Part shown: positions 37,216-49,370 of the stretch, piece by piece
Position numbering within the stretch: position 1 is the stretch's first letter
How the letters are laid out: each line of letters starts with the position of its first letter
Origin: Leptoclinus maculatus
Taxonomy: Eukaryota; Chordata; Actinopteri; Perciformes; Stichaeidae
Length of the DNA: 64,000 nt
Direction: 5' to 3'
Assembly (NCBI GenBank): GCA_032191485.1
Contig: JAVDOI010000011.1
Coordinates: 4,415,298-4,479,297, forward strand
Program-made: the position numbers and the translations under genes
The notes under the pieces: model-generated
Told to the model about the DNA's origin: nothing
The model's database searches: none
The model's input: only the letters and a program-made list of their open reading frames with translations

Positions 37216-37784
37216 ACCCACTGAACTGTACAGGAACAAACCACATATTGAATTAAGTCTTGTACTTTTCACTAATGTGTACATCTATTTAGTAAAACCC
37301 ACTGGTATGTCCACCTACTTGTACAAACAACCTCCCAAAGAGTAACCAAAGAGCTTAGTGAACTCTCCCATCTAAGCAAAGACACGTGAACTGTTAAAGC
37401 TGCTAAACTACACAATATAGAGTGAATATCACCGCGTAACTCCATCATGCAACGACAGGAATATTAACATACATTTAACTCTTTACCAATAGCTGTGTCA
37501 AAATGCCCCAAGTTTACCATTAAAAGACAATTCAAACGGCAAATGTTCTGGTATTCAGACGACGGAGTGAAAAATGGAGATAGGGGGAGAGGATTAGAAA
37601 CAGCTTTGAGTGCAAATTGAATTAGCCCTTTTGAGATGATTCGGGGTAAGAAATGAAATGTCATCCTCGCCCATGCAGGCAGAAATGCAAAACATGTGAA
37701 TGTGAAGAGCATCTTTTTTTTTTTTTTTTCTTCTCTCTTTTTTTTTCGTATGCCGACTGTTTTTACTGTACTAAGATGTGTCAG
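37216..37784. other. Noncoding DNA with a long T/C tract
   Basis: A pyrimidine tract at about 37711-37747 precedes the candidate exon. The 170-codon minus-strand frame at 37464-37976 reads through this tract as poly-Lys and is not a gene. Confidence 0.5.
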
Positions 37785-37869
37785 GCATAAATCATCGCTC
37801 TGAGGATGAGAACCAGCCGCCTGCAGCTCCTTCGAGACGCTCGGGGACAAACAAGACTCACGCTGCATG
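37785..37869 (+). other. Candidate 85-nt exon
   Basis: The segment starts after a GTGTCAG and ends at ATG followed by GTGAGT, a strong 5' splice match. A TACTAAG word, like a branch point, lies 6-12 nt before the AG, closer than usual, and a long T/C tract lies further upstream. One frame is open throughout (27 full codons, Pro/Ser/Arg/Asn-rich, starting INHRSEDENQPP); the other two contain stops or depend on an internal ATG. The peptide is unrecognised. A noncoding or alternative exon, or chance, are all possible. Confidence 0.22.
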
Positions 37870-39229
37870 GTGAGTCGTACAGCTGTTTTCAAATTGTGTG
37901 TCACAGCTTTAACCCTACTTGGGATAATTGCCTCTTGCGGCGCTGCGTCTCCCACCAACAAAAAAAGACAGTTCACAAGACTGATTCATCATTTAGGAAT
38001 GATTAATGTAAACCACAAGTCATCTGTGTTTATGAAAAGTGTTGAAGGTTTTCCCCCAGAAATATCCATCTAAACAAGTAATGTAATAGGATTAGTCTTA
38101 CGTGGTCCAAAAATAGTGAAATAAAAGGAAACTGCATTAAATAGTGAAATGCTGTCATTTCATATCAAAGAGGCTGAATACAAGAAACGACCCGCCAGTG
38201 CAATAATCATTAGTTCTCTGCTAAGAATTGGCATTGGAGTTGAAGAGTGTTTTAGTGAGCTGCAGCTTGTAGACAAAGTGATCGGGTTTCACTGAGGCAT
38301 GAGCTATTCTGTCACTATTTTTATAGACGTACAATCTCAACCCATCTCAACCCGCCGGAGAAGTGTAGCTGCCCGCTGCTGGATTTGAAGTTGATATGCA
38401 ACACTCGTCGTTAGGTAATAACGCTGGGGAGCAGACGGGTGGAAGAAGGCTGTGTTCCTACTGCTCCCCCGGCTCCTGCAGCGACGGTATTGGTTGCGAC
38501 ACCACAAACTGGCTCCGACTGTGGATACGTTTTCCAAAAAGTTGCTTCTTGGTGAGAACACACAGACTCGAGTCATAACAGCGTGATCATGTGACAGAAA
38601 TCTGTGTTTTGTTGGCGCGCTGATGCAACTCAGATTTCAGAAAAAAACACACAGATGTACTCTGTATTCAGTTGGATTTGTTATTAGTAGTATTTAGTTG
38701 ATGTTTAGCGTTTTTGAGAAAGCCTTACCAGATGTGGCCAAAATAATAGAAACACAACAATATCTGAATACTGACCCAGATTAGGGCCTGTGATGTCATA
38801 CAAGTCCTGCTATTTGTGGGATATTAGACATTCTTCAACAAGTGAAGACTCTAATAGAGATAGTAGTTGAGATAGAACTTGATATAAATGTTATATATGC
38901 AACCAGCTTCGGTGTCTTGGATGGGGAATGAATTGTAACTGACTTGATGTCCATGATACAATGTTTACACCATATCTGGATCGTCATGGAAGGAATTGTG
39001 TTTGATTCTCCTTGAAGTGTTGTGAAAATGCATTTCAATGAAAAGCGTCTAGATCCATCACCATGTTCATTGTTTGGCTATTATTGTGAACTGACTCATC
39101 ACATCACATTTTCCATTGCTCATAGATCAGGCTCAGTTCGGTGCAATACTCGAGCAATGTTGTATTGCACTTTCATATAATTGGGTGGCTCACAGAGACA
39201 TTAAAAATGCTAAAAGTTGAAGCAGCAGA
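37870..39229. other. Noncoding DNA, no clear feature
   Basis: A GGCCAAAATAATAGAAACAC word near 38736 recalls a fish repeat but is isolated. A CpG-retaining stretch lies at about 38360-38530. Confidence 0.5.
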
Positions 39230-39545
39230 AGCTGAGCTATGTTGACTTTTGGTGCCTAGTACAGAATGCTCAGGCCTCAACAACACAGGATCTTACATTT
39301 CACATTATGCAACTCAACGGGGTCTTTCATTAGACCCTCCCTGCCTCCTAAATTACCACTTTTTTTTTTACAAACCCCACACCTCAAGTTTGTGTTGTGG
39401 GGGACTTCAAGTCACAAGCCAAGCCAAGATAACCCTGATGACATCATCTGGGTAATTCTCTCAGACTCCCTCCAGAGCCACATTAGACGACGTACAGCAG
39501 AGGACATGATACAACTGAGTTCACAGGCTCAGTGGTACTCTTCTT
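39230..39545. mobile_element. Possible dispersed teleost repeat
   Basis: Words GTGGGGGACTTCAAGTCACA, GATGACATCATCTGGG, TCAGACTCCCTCCAGAGCCA and GCAGAGGACATGAT occur in an order I associate with a fish interspersed repeat. Overlapping frames of 68 and 93 codons are unrecognised. Confidence 0.4.
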
Positions 39546-40124
39546 GATGTAAACTGAACTTAATGTCTAAAAACATTACACTTAAGTCCCTTATGTCCCT
39601 TCATTTATTTATTCATATATTTATATATATATCATATACAAGTTTTGCTGACTTACAAAAAAGTTGTATTCCTTCTGAAGTCATATTTTTGTGCTATTTA
39701 GTCAAAATCCCTGTTGGTGAGCTGTGACACTGGACCACTGTTTCTTTATGGTGATGACGTCTGAATGTGACTTCTACGTCCTCTACAGTTAATTATTCTG
39801 CACTTGAAATTATTTGACATTTTTGGTCCTGTCTCAGTATTCTTTTTTTTTTTTTTTTTACACAAATATTGAACACACCTGTCTACCTCTTTGATACAAC
39901 TAATGGTTGTATGTTTGTACCTGCTCATGCAAATGCGCCTTTGTTTCAGTGAAGCTAAAGTTCTTGTTTATGTGGTGTACCCATTGTTTTGTCCATCCAT
40001 AGTTTGATAACAAAGTAAGCTGTTATGAATTTATGCTGGTGATTGAGGTTTAAAATGTAATGCAGCTAACAGGACGTCACTTACTGTCAGTTCCCAAAAT
40101 CCGTATCTGGAGCATGCTCAGTAT
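39546..40124. other. AT-rich noncoding DNA with T run
   Basis: TA-rich stretch at about 39607-39640 and a T run at about 39843-39859. No gene. Confidence 0.65.
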
Positions 40125-40142
40125 GGGGGGGGGGGGGGGGGG
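40125..40142. repeat. 18-G homopolymer
   Basis: Eighteen consecutive G. It is a quadruplex-capable and error-prone site. Confidence 0.97.
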
Positions 40143-41320
40143 CATTTTACTACAGATACAAGGCACATGCTCCACAGTGATGATGGGTCTGAAACTAGGT
40201 TATCCATCACCGGCCGTCCTCAGTCCACGGGCCCCTGGCCAATACCACATCCATTATCAGGTTATGGGGATACAATAGGGAAAATAAAAGGGCTTTTTAC
40301 CAACAGGAGACTACATTAAAAACGTATGGACAGATGTGAGAGTCTGGCAGACCTCCTATAGTCGTCACTCTAAAAGGACAGGAATGACTTCTCGTAAATG
40401 GTGAAATAAAGTACGGGGATGACTGATTAATGACTTTTAACCAGACATACAGTACAAAACTAATTTATAATGAAAAATCCAAAAGGAACAATGTCTTAAA
40501 CTTAGTAAAACTAAGTCCTAACAATATACTTTTGTTGGACTCCAATTTGTTGCATATGCTGTTTCAATGGATGCAAATATAACATATTTTAGAAAGATAT
40601 AGAAATCCATACTACTGGAAACTGCAGTGTAAAGAAAACCTATTTTCCCCTGAGAGGAGGGAAGAAAAATCCCACCGAGACTTGGCCAAAAGTGCTTTTT
40701 CATATTGTAAATTAAGGAGAAGACTGTGGCTTTCAAAGCAAACCATTATGATAGTTAACATAGAACCACTTAAAAGGCCAGCTGCGGGAGTGACGTGAAT
40801 AATAGTGTTTAATTTGTCTAATCTTAGCAGGAGCAGTGGGTGGCTGGGGTGGGGGGTTCTCTGGTACCCTGCTGGCACTTGAAGAGAGCTGTTTCCACCA
40901 CAATGTGGTGCAAATGCCCTAAATTACCATTTGGCTGTGTTGCTGTTGTTTTTTTTTTGTGCCGTTGCCCTTTCATTTGTAGTTTGTCTGTTGTTAACAT
41001 GTGTGCAAAAGACAGACACGGTGGGACTACTGTGGAAAAGTTGGCGCGGGATGAAGTTTGGCACGTGCCAAGAATAGTTGATTGAGGAGATGATTTTCTG
41101 TTTCTTTTTTCAAGGGCACTGTAATTTGCCCGGGCGCTATAAAATCCCTATAAATGAATAATTTAAGGAGTTTATAGATGTAGTTCGGAAAGTATTTGCA
41201 AGGGCAAGTTCCTCTGACTGTTTTTGCGACAGCAGACACATTATATACGTACTGTACTGTATAGTGAGCCTTATTTAAAATGTCAATAAAAAATAGTCTC
41301 CTTTCTGGAAGCAGGTTTGA
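40143..41320. other. Noncoding DNA, no clear feature
   Basis: No credible exon or repeat family. Confidence 0.6.
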
Positions 41321-41348
41321 ACGCGGCCGCTCTCGCAGTGCGAGCGGT
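41321..41348. other. CpG-dense imperfect hairpin with a NotI-type site
   Basis: ACGCGGCCGC is followed by CCGCTCTCGCA and TGCGAGCGG arms that pair apart from a two-base bulge. Six or so CpG fall in under 35 bp, in otherwise AT-rich DNA. Confidence 0.8.
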
Positions 41349-41512
41349 TTTAAAGTACAAAATAATGCACATATCAACAGTTTTGCCAGTATTCATCATC
41401 CAAGGGCTGTGGTTTATGCTGAGCTATATTTCCTTTATTTTATTTTCCTAACTAAATTCAGTGGTGCTGCCTCTTGTATCGCACCAGCCAGCATTGGCAG
41501 TGGAAAAATTAC

Positions 41513-41537
41513 TTTTTTTTTTTTTTTTTTTTTTTTT
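41513..41537. repeat. 25-T homopolymer
   Basis: Uninterrupted T run. No retroposon body is recognised on the minus-strand side. Confidence 0.97.
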
Positions 41538-41999
41538 AAACACACAGCTTGTTTTCAATTTGACACAGCTTTACTTTCCTGTAAGAGACGCTCCTGCAGC
41601 CGAGACATCTCCTGCGATTCTCCTATACCAGCTCTGCTCGGTGTTGGTTTGCGTTGGAACAGGAGATGTTGCTCTACGCTACGAGCAGCTAGATAGTCTC
41701 ATACTATTTATTGTTATAATCCCTCAGCACACATTATAATTATGTGACAGAGCTAATACTTAGTGCGCTGAAATGTAAACTCGTGTGACATCAAATGCAT
41801 GTATAGGATTTCAGACGGGCTTCAAGAAAAAAGGAAGAAATGTCTTTTAAGTGTTAAATTATAAACACCAATGTCCTCTGCAAGCTGCAACAAAAACAAA
41901 TCATGGTCATGAACGCCCAGAGGAGAAGGCACATACTGAGGGTGCAAACCGTGTGTGCGTGTAGATATCTCACCTAAATTAAACCATGTGGTCGCCAAA
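41538..41999. other. Noncoding DNA, no clear feature
   Basis: Nothing assignable. Confidence 0.6.
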
Positions 42000-42310
42000 A
42001 GTCCCGCAGCACTCTCCCACCCCCCACCTCAATCTCCTCGTCCCTTCAACCCAGGCCTCTCATTGACCTTCCAGGCGCTCATTGTCCCAAAGTGAGACTT
42101 GATTACTGGCCTAAGCCCTGTGAAGGTTCGCCTCAGTGGCCACAGCTGATCTTTTATACTAATTTTGGATTAATGCGGGGTCTGCAACACTGCGTAAACA
42201 CAGCCACTGAGAAGGCCCCTGCCACACAGAGCTAAACATTAATCCTCCTTAATGCTGAGAGTCAACTTCCAGTCCTTATCAGAATTTGTCTTAATCTCTG
42301 CCTAGGCTGT
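42000..42310. promoter_or_regulatory. Candidate conserved noncoding element with OTX-type sites
   Basis: A balanced, repeat-free block. GGATTA at 42167-42172 and TAATCC at 42240-42245 are opposite-strand forms of the bicoid/OTX-class homeodomain motif. It lies just beyond the 5' splice site of the candidate minus-strand exon at 42,426, so it would be intronic. Enhancer function is inference. Confidence 0.32.
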
Positions 42311-42425
42311 ACAAAACTCCACTGCTCAATAAGTAAAATGTACACCACCAAACAACAAATGAGCCAATGAGCTGTGCTGGAATAGAAAAAACAGCGCAAC
42401 GGAGTGAATAGAAATGAAGCCTTAC

Positions 42426-42466
42426 CTCAGGGATCTTTTCAAAACGGTCGTCCTGGTTTGCTGATG
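42426..42466 (-). other. Candidate 41-nt minus-strand exon
   Basis: Read on the minus strand, a pyrimidine-rich stretch (CTGTCCTCCTTTTGTC, then TTCATTCAG) leads into 41 nt that end CCTGAG followed by GTAAGG. Both splice sites fit the vertebrate consensus well. A second AG six nt inside would give a 35-nt exon (42426-42460). Two frames are open: one reads SANQDDRFEKIPE (start phase one, end phase zero), the other HQQTRTTVLKRSLR. Neither is recognised. The size suits a short exon or microexon of a gene with very large introns. Chance remains possible for so short a frame. Confidence 0.33.
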
Positions 42467-43199
42467 CTGAATGAAGACAAAAGGAGGACAGCAGAGGCCT
42501 TATGAACACATTATTTACAAGTTCATTTTAAGCTTTGTGTCGATTTTTAGTCTTCCTCCATTTCAGCCACAAGCATTTCAGCAAGTTTCCTAACTCCCCG
42601 TCTCTCTTTCTTATTTTTCTCCCTCATGCCGTTACGAATCCACTGATGTGTGGGTTTTGACCATGTGGGTCCTAGTCCCTGTCTAGTCTAGCGCCCTTCC
42701 CTAGACTGCGTGTGCTTGTCTGTAATTTTCTCAATATGAGATATCTGATATATTATTTCAGCGAAATATATAGGCTCGGTTCAGCAGCGTTTCAAATATT
42801 TTGATTCATGACTGGATGTTTTTGTATCATAACCGCTGGTATATTAAACTCTCTCTTTTTCTTAAAATACTCTTTTCTCAAAGTAAACTTACTAAGTGGA
42901 CTCCCTGATCCCTAATTTGTTTTCATCTACCAAACAAAAAAACGTGTGTGTTGAAAGTTAGATCATTGACAATAACCTTAATCTTGTGATACCAAAAGAT
43001 TGTATTTTTAATAATTTTTCACACGTTTTTACTGTAATTCCTCATTCAGGTTTTTACGTTTTTTTTAAATATTTTAAGTAGAAATGAATAGTGAAGTACT
43101 GTAAATGGCAGTGTTTGATAACAGTATGATAGGAGAATATGAACATTTTTAATTACAGTTCACTGCAAGGAAAAAAATAGGCTAATTTCAAAATAAGGG
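42467..43199. other. AT-rich noncoding DNA
   Basis: T-rich, with no other feature seen. Confidence 0.6.
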
Positions 43200-43880
43200 T
43201 CAATTTCACGCTCCGAGGTCCTATTGGAAAGTGAGCTGCCAAGCCCTTTGGGTGAGGAACGAGGCGACTAATCTCTCTGCAGCCCAGTCCAACAAACACT
43301 GCCGCAGAACGACATGTGGACTGTGTGTGGACTGGACCGTGTGCATGTTAAGCTGGTGAATGTAAACATAGTCGGCTGGGGGGGGGAAAGAAGGCCACAT
43401 AATTATGAAGTTTTAAAGTAAATGCCAAAGGGAAGCGTAAGCTCTTATAAAAGAGAGAAGAAGTTGGAAATGCCGTGCACATACATACATAGGGCCTTAA
43501 CAGACCTGCTGTTTAAACCGGCTTTTCACTTTCACACGCCGCGGCTCGGGTGAGACTCTGTTGACTTTTACGGAGTCCCTTTTTGGCCACACTCTACTTT
43601 GCAAAACAAAAATTATCCCACTCTGAGGTTTGGGGAAAGAGCTTTTAATTTAACGGTTGCATTTGGCAAGAAATCCTCATCACTCTGAAAATTCATCACT
43701 CTGAATATTTCTATTTTCTTCGACGCGAAGATTCATCTCGCTGCCCTGTAATTATGCTGGGGAAGAGATCAATGAGCTGGGAGGATTTTCCTCCAAACTC
43801 GGGTCAATAACTTTAGTATTCTTGAGAAGGTTCTGCACTGCCTCTAGCGACTCTACATTATTCAATTTTTACTGAGGTTA
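43200..43880. promoter_or_regulatory. Two candidate noncoding elements
   Basis: Balanced repeat-free pieces at about 43200-43340 (CTCCGAGGTCC; GAACGAGGCGAC) and 43520-43880 (ACACGCCGCGGCTCGGG near 43535; CGACGCGAAG near 43721), separated by AT-rich DNA with an eight-G run near 43379. Function is inference. Confidence 0.22.
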
Positions 43881-44350
43881 GCGCTAGTCTTTTATGAGCT
43901 GTGAACTGACCACAAATGTACGGACTAGTCCGTCCCAAAGTACATCCCTTACCCCTCTTCCCATCCTTTCTCAACTTCTCTTCTCAAGTCTATGGGAAAG
44001 GGCAAAGAAAGATGGCAACAGCTTTAAAACGGAAAAATCCTTTAATGCAATTCCTACCTTATCTAAAACACCTACATATCTGTCTCCAGTCTGCGGCCTT
44101 TGAAAGGATATTTCAGGCCTGGGATTGAGGGGGGGGAAAATCTCCCTTCAGAAGCAGGGCTAGGGATGAGTTATAGGCATCTAAGAGGCTGGAAATCTCT
44201 GGGGCCTGACCATGGCTTTAGCATACAGCTCCAACCACGGCCAGGGTCTAAAGCAGAGGCAGCCCCCCCCCTTCCCCCCCCGGCCCTCGTCAAAGGAAGA
44301 AATATAGAGAAGCATGAGAAGGCAGCACTGTTATTTAGAATTAAGAGGGC
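43881..44350. other. Noncoding DNA with G and C runs
   Basis: A G run near 44130 and C runs at about 44262-44281. Frames of 69-86 codons are unrecognised. Confidence 0.55.
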
Positions 44351-45172
44351 CAGGTTTTAGTTTCATGCTTTCTTTCTTTTTTTTTTTTTAATTCACACAT
44401 GTTCCAGTGAACTGCAGTCATTCCGCAAACATTTTCTATGATTGTGAAAACATGAAGCTATATCACACAACAGGAAATGGCTGGCTAAAGGTTTAATTTA
44501 GGTATGAAACAGCTTTATTTAATTTGACGAAAAAAAAAAAATCCTAACTCTAAATCTTCTAAGGTCACGAGCTTTTTTCCGAGGCTTTCGGTTTTCCTCT
44601 CACGATCTTCCCTCGAGATAGCGCAGTTGTTTGAGTTTTATTGTTATCATTAAAGAGCCACTCCGGATATGTTTGAAGGCATAAGCATTCTGCGTGAAGT
44701 ATTCATTTTTGTCTATGTTTTTTACCTCAAAAACGTTCAAGTGCATTTTTAGAAATTCTGAAAATGTTACTTCTCTCTGATTGGAAATCAGATCTTAAGT
44801 TTCCACACCACACTGTGTCAGTTAAATGTTGGACCATGATTGGCCAACTACTGGTTGTTGTCGCAAAATCGTCTTAAACACAGATTTAAAGGTATAGCAA
44901 AAAGAAACTGTCCCCCTTCAGCAGATAATGAATGTGAAAAACATCTTTCACTGTCAAACATTGTGTACTGTGACACAAACATCCGAGCACGACACATTTT
45001 TAATGAAGGGGAATGAAAAGGTTTTCTGACTAAAACGTGACAAAATGTTTCGGAAGTTTGGTGGTGTTTGAGCAATTTGATTGCCATTGATCATAATACA
45101 ACTTTATTTAGAGCATAGAACTCCTTCCAGTGAAATGGGAAACCAACCATCTACCAGGTGAAGCGAAAAGGG
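44351..45172. other. AT-rich noncoding DNA
   Basis: T run near 44380, A run near 44529. Nothing else. Confidence 0.6.
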
Positions 45173-45212
45173 TGATATTATTTGATATTATTTGATATTA
45201 TTTGATATTATT
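45173..45212. repeat. Perfect 10-bp minisatellite, four copies
   Basis: TGATATTATT repeats exactly four times in tandem. Confidence 0.97.
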
Positions 45213-46699
45213 TGGATTTTAAAATGTGCTCTTTTTTGCAAAAGTTCTTCACACAACCTGCTTGAGTGTTATATAGTTTACTGTAAGTGCACTATATATG
45301 TTGCAGGCTTTGAGGGTTAAGACAAGCTGTCCTGCCCAGTGTCTCAGTTGTCTTTGCTCCTCTATTAGTCTGGCTTTAACACACTGCTCTGGTCAGAGCC
45401 TGTACGTTTTCCAGCAGAGAGGATAAAGTTCAAGAAGATAAAATCAAACAGATGTCAGTGTGAGGGTGAGTCTTCGTGACCCATAAAAGTGCTCTCATCA
45501 AAGAGCTGAATCATTTGTTTTGAATTATTACATTGTTATCAAAAGGGACGGCAGCGGCCTGTTTGAGGAGGAATACGATCTGTTTGTCTAAAAACACGAG
45601 CTGGGATACTCCGGCCCAGAGGAACCATGGGAAAAGAGTGACGGCTGACAGGCGAAGGCAGCTGGGGATGGGTTTGATTGACAGCCATCAGCTATCTTTG
45701 GACTTTGTGTTTACTTTTGTTTAGTGGACCGGAGTGTTGACTGTCTGGCACCTCGGACTGCACGCTACATTTCGTGTATAGACTTCACCTCCTCGGCAAC
45801 TAAATAGGTAGGACAGCAATTTCAAGAGAGATGTTGTGTTGTTCATTTTGTATCTACGACTCGCCAACACTGCACAGTTTCCTCTGTTGTAAATTTGATT
45901 AAGTTTCACTAATGGAATTTGTGATAAGATCAAAAGCAAACTAAGATTCTGGACAGATAAGTTCAATAAATGTTGATTCTTTCTCAATCATTTGGCACAC
46001 ATTGGACTTATTTAGTCCTACACCAGAGGAAGATCATTCCACTCGGGGTCAAACGTTCATGCAAAGTTCATGTTGAGGTTACATTTTTGCCTTATCTCTT
46101 AAATCTTGTTTCAACTGATGAGAAAGGTTAAGTCCTAGACAATAAAATGTTACTTAAAAAAAAAGAAAGTCTGCCCACGGTATCTTGTGATATATAGGTA
46201 ATAAAAGCAATAAATACAAAACATCTGACCAAATATACACAAACTATTTGCATCTGTTGTTGTAATTCAGGCCCAGAAGAATTTACACCATGAAAAAGTG
46301 AGTGTTGTCTTTTGAAGGGCCCAAAAACAAACTGGATTTCAAAGTGTCTGCGGCATAGGAAATTCGAGGTCAGCCATGAGGGGGGAGGGGGGGGTAAAGT
46401 AAACTAACTTTTGGTGTTTGCACACTTCGCCCATGTGAACCTAAGCTGGCTGAAGCACGCAATTTCAGTTGGTACGGTAACTTAGATGAAATGCGACTGT
46501 GCAATGCTTACTGTGTTGATTATCCGGTAACAACAACTTTTTTTTTTGGTTACGCATTAATGGATCGTTAAGCCGTTTTCAATTTATTTCACTGTCTGAT
46601 GGCATTTGCGAAATTTTACAGTACATAAGTAAAAGTAGAAAAAAACATTTTCATGTAGGTACATATTTCCCATGGATTTTTTGAAAAAAAATGTTGTGT
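45213..46699. other. Noncoding DNA, no clear feature
   Basis: G-rich run at about 46381-46394, T run near 46541. No gene. Confidence 0.6.
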
Positions 46700-46990
46700 G
46701 AAGTTTTACTGCTTTACGAGAATCCAAGGTCTCTCGTGGCGGTGGCTCAGAGTTACAGTGTCTCCTGCAATGTCTTGCTCTCACAGTGAAACCATCAGGG
46801 CCCTGGGATCACAGGAAGGCGTTTGATAAGCAGGCCCCTAGAGTGCTTTTACTCCCAGCAGGCCATTCTCACTTTTCGCAGTGCGGGGGCAGCATGCCAG
46901 TAGCCAGATTACTCACCACAGCAGTCAATACAAGTCGCTGCAGCTCTCTCTACACTGAGGATAGCAGAAGCTCATACCACATGGTCTGAG
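46700..46990. promoter_or_regulatory. Candidate conserved noncoding element
   Basis: Balanced, repeat-free. A minus-strand GTGAGT near 46911 lacks a good upstream acceptor. Function is inference. Confidence 0.22.
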
Positions 46991-48003
46991 AGGTCGGTTT
47001 CCAAGTCAAATATACTAATCTTTAAATGGAACATAATGTACAGATGTGCTTTGCTTTTCCTGTGTGCAGGACACTGAAAGAAACACTGGGGAACTCGAGT
47101 CATGGCAAAATATTTATTTCGATATATATTTAAAAACAACTACAATTAGCTTATTATTATTTCTCAGTTTCAACCGGACAGAACCTGCAGATGATGATGT
47201 ATTTTTCAAAAATCTCGCTGATGTCTTGCAAACTGCAATGTTTAACCCAACAAGTGTCCACTTTGAAACGTACAATAAAGATCTGCTCTTGCAAACACGA
47301 CAGCGGCTCAACACTGCGTCTCTCTGGGGGCTTTTAGTCAACTTGCCCCTGCCCCTGGAGCTACGTGCCTGACCCGTGTGACCTTTAGTTAATATTCTGC
47401 TTGATTAGACAAAACATAGTGAAAAGTGAACTCAAGTAAACAATCTCTCGACATTTACCTGCATGCACATGCTCAGACCTATCCAGAATGAAATCACAAA
47501 AACAGGCAATGCATGCTATTGTGTCTTCATTTGTAAGGAGTGAGTCACCATGAACACGGTTTCAACATCTGCTGCCACAGAAGTCATAGCAGTCATTGTC
47601 TATCAAATATCATCAGACTCAACAAAATGATGTCACCTATAACCGGTGCTTCAGTGTTAATGAAACCTCTCTTAAAGTCTGCTCCAAAAGACAAGAATAA
47701 ATATTTGAAATATCTGAACATAATCAACTCAAAAATCGTCTACGCTAAACTGACATCATCCGTCGCCAATGGCTGACAGTCATTAGCCATCGAGCCCAAC
47801 ATTGCAGCACGGGTTTGCAGTGGCGCTAATGGTATTCATTACATGCTTAAAAAGTAATAATTTGGATTTATCAATGGTTCACAGATTGATTTTTGCGATG
47901 TTTCACATTGTGTAGACATTGCCCAACCCTGCTAAACTGCACACAGCATGATCATAAGTAACACTTATGTTAAGGTCAAGGGTGGCTAAACCTTTAACAT
48001 TGA
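46991..48003. other. Noncoding DNA, no clear feature
   Basis: A 108-codon plus-strand frame at 47046-47372 is unrecognised. Nothing else. Confidence 0.55.
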
Positions 48004-48070
48004 TTGGGTGTCCTGGTGCCCCAGTGGCCAAATAAGCACACCGTGTAACTGTGACATCCATGGTTACCTT
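48004..48070 (+). mobile_element. tRNA-like SINE head, degenerate
   Basis: GTGTCCTGGTGCCCCAGTGG resembles a SINE head whose TGGCCCAGTGG acts as a tRNA A box; CACACCGTGTAACTGTGACA follows as in that fish family. The B-box region (CATGGTTACC) has decayed. Confidence 0.45.
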
Positions 48071-48479
48071 GTTATGACACCTTAGTTGAATTACCTTAGG
48101 TGAAATTTAAGATAAGATGCATGACCCCAAAGGGTCAGTGGAGAAAGCGGTCAAAATACGAGTTAAGATAGTCAAGAAAGGAGAAACATGTTCCCTCTCT
48201 TGGCACCAGAAATGAGTCATTAAAGATTCATCGAGGTGTGAGTCTGCAGTCGGACAGTAACGGTAAGACTGATACTGTCTCGGGAAGTTCCCTGATGTAA
48301 GACAATAAAAGACTAGGCATGCTCACCAATGTTTTCCTAGGTAATTAAAGTTTTTAAGAAAGTTCAAGTGTAAACCTTGTGCATCAGAATGCTCCGACTC
48401 CAGCAGAAGTACTGTCACATGCCGATTTGATATTTCACATTGACATTTAACAATAATCAGCCATTCTCTGCAGAGAGAT

Positions 48480-48760
48480 GAGCTGTCAACCGCAGCAAAC
48501 CGTCTCATCTGCCGGAGGCGACGCAGGCTCGTAATGAATTGCGGAGGTTTGCTTCTGGACCCCCTCCATCCCCCGGTTATTGATACAGTAGGGTGGGAAG
48601 ATAGCTCTATTTTCTGCAGATGAATGATGAGTGCGGCACCGTTTACATACTGTATTTTCCAGTGTTTGCCCTGAGGAAGGGAGCCTTGGTGGAATTTGTA
48701 TTGACTCTACAAATGTTTAATGAGCAAGCAGCAACAGCAGCTGGTTGCACAGCACTGATG
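48480..48760. promoter_or_regulatory. Candidate conserved noncoding element
   Basis: Long repeat-free balanced block with a CAGCAACAGCAGCTGG E-box-containing word near 48729. Function is inference. Confidence 0.28.
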
Positions 48761-48774
48761 AAATGATGACACAA

Positions 48775-48777
<3 letters not shown>

Positions 48778-48837
<60 letters not shown>
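48778..48837. repeat. (GT)n microsatellite, about 29 units
   Basis: Uninterrupted GT dinucleotides. Confidence 0.98.
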
Positions 48838-48838
<1 letters not shown>

Positions 48839-49269
48839 AGTTACTGTGCACAGCAGTGACTGGGCATGTGTGGCACACAGAATACTGTACAGGCCACGGT
48901 TGTATCTGTAAACATAATAATTTGTTTTTAATTTACAGATTATGTGATATTTTTTTTAAACTTTTGTACTATTTATTAAGCTCTGTGTTGTTTATTATTT
49001 ATAATAATAACTATGATAATAATTTAGACATTTGAGATATTTAATCATATGGCGTTATTGATTTTTAATTCAATTAATAAAGATGTAAATGAGCAAATAC
49101 ACAAAATAAACTTGCATGAATTGCATTTTTAAGATGTAGATGGCTTTTGAACCCATCCATTTTTTTAAGTCCATGGCTACGGAATAGTAAAACAGCAGAA
49201 ACACTGGCACCAGGCATCGTGTCGATCTTTAAGAGAGCGTGGGCAGCCACAGTCCACAAAGCTAACCCT
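48838..49269. other. AT-rich noncoding DNA
   Basis: Many TTTA and ATAATAAT words; no gene. Confidence 0.6.
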
Positions 49270-49370
49270 GTCATCTGGCAGCAGATTTGCAAGAGAGATA
49301 AACTGAGATCCTGCAGGGGATCAAACCCAGCCTCTATCTCTAACAGAGGATTTAGCCAGCAGAGACTAAA
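49270..49370 (-). mobile_element. Possible tRNA-like SINE fragment
   Basis: On the minus strand, GTTAGAGATAGAGGCTGG runs into GGGTTTGATCCCCTGCAGG, which has a B-box-like GGTTTGATCCC. No clear A box. An overlapping 122-codon plus-strand frame is not recognised. Confidence 0.35.

Noticed and set aside
37464..37976. 170-codon minus-strand frame
   Set aside because: It reads through a poly-T tract as a lysine run, and the rest is unrecognised.
38730..38760. GGCCAAAATAATAGAAACAC, recalling a fish repeat
   Set aside because: The match is one short word with no supporting flanks.
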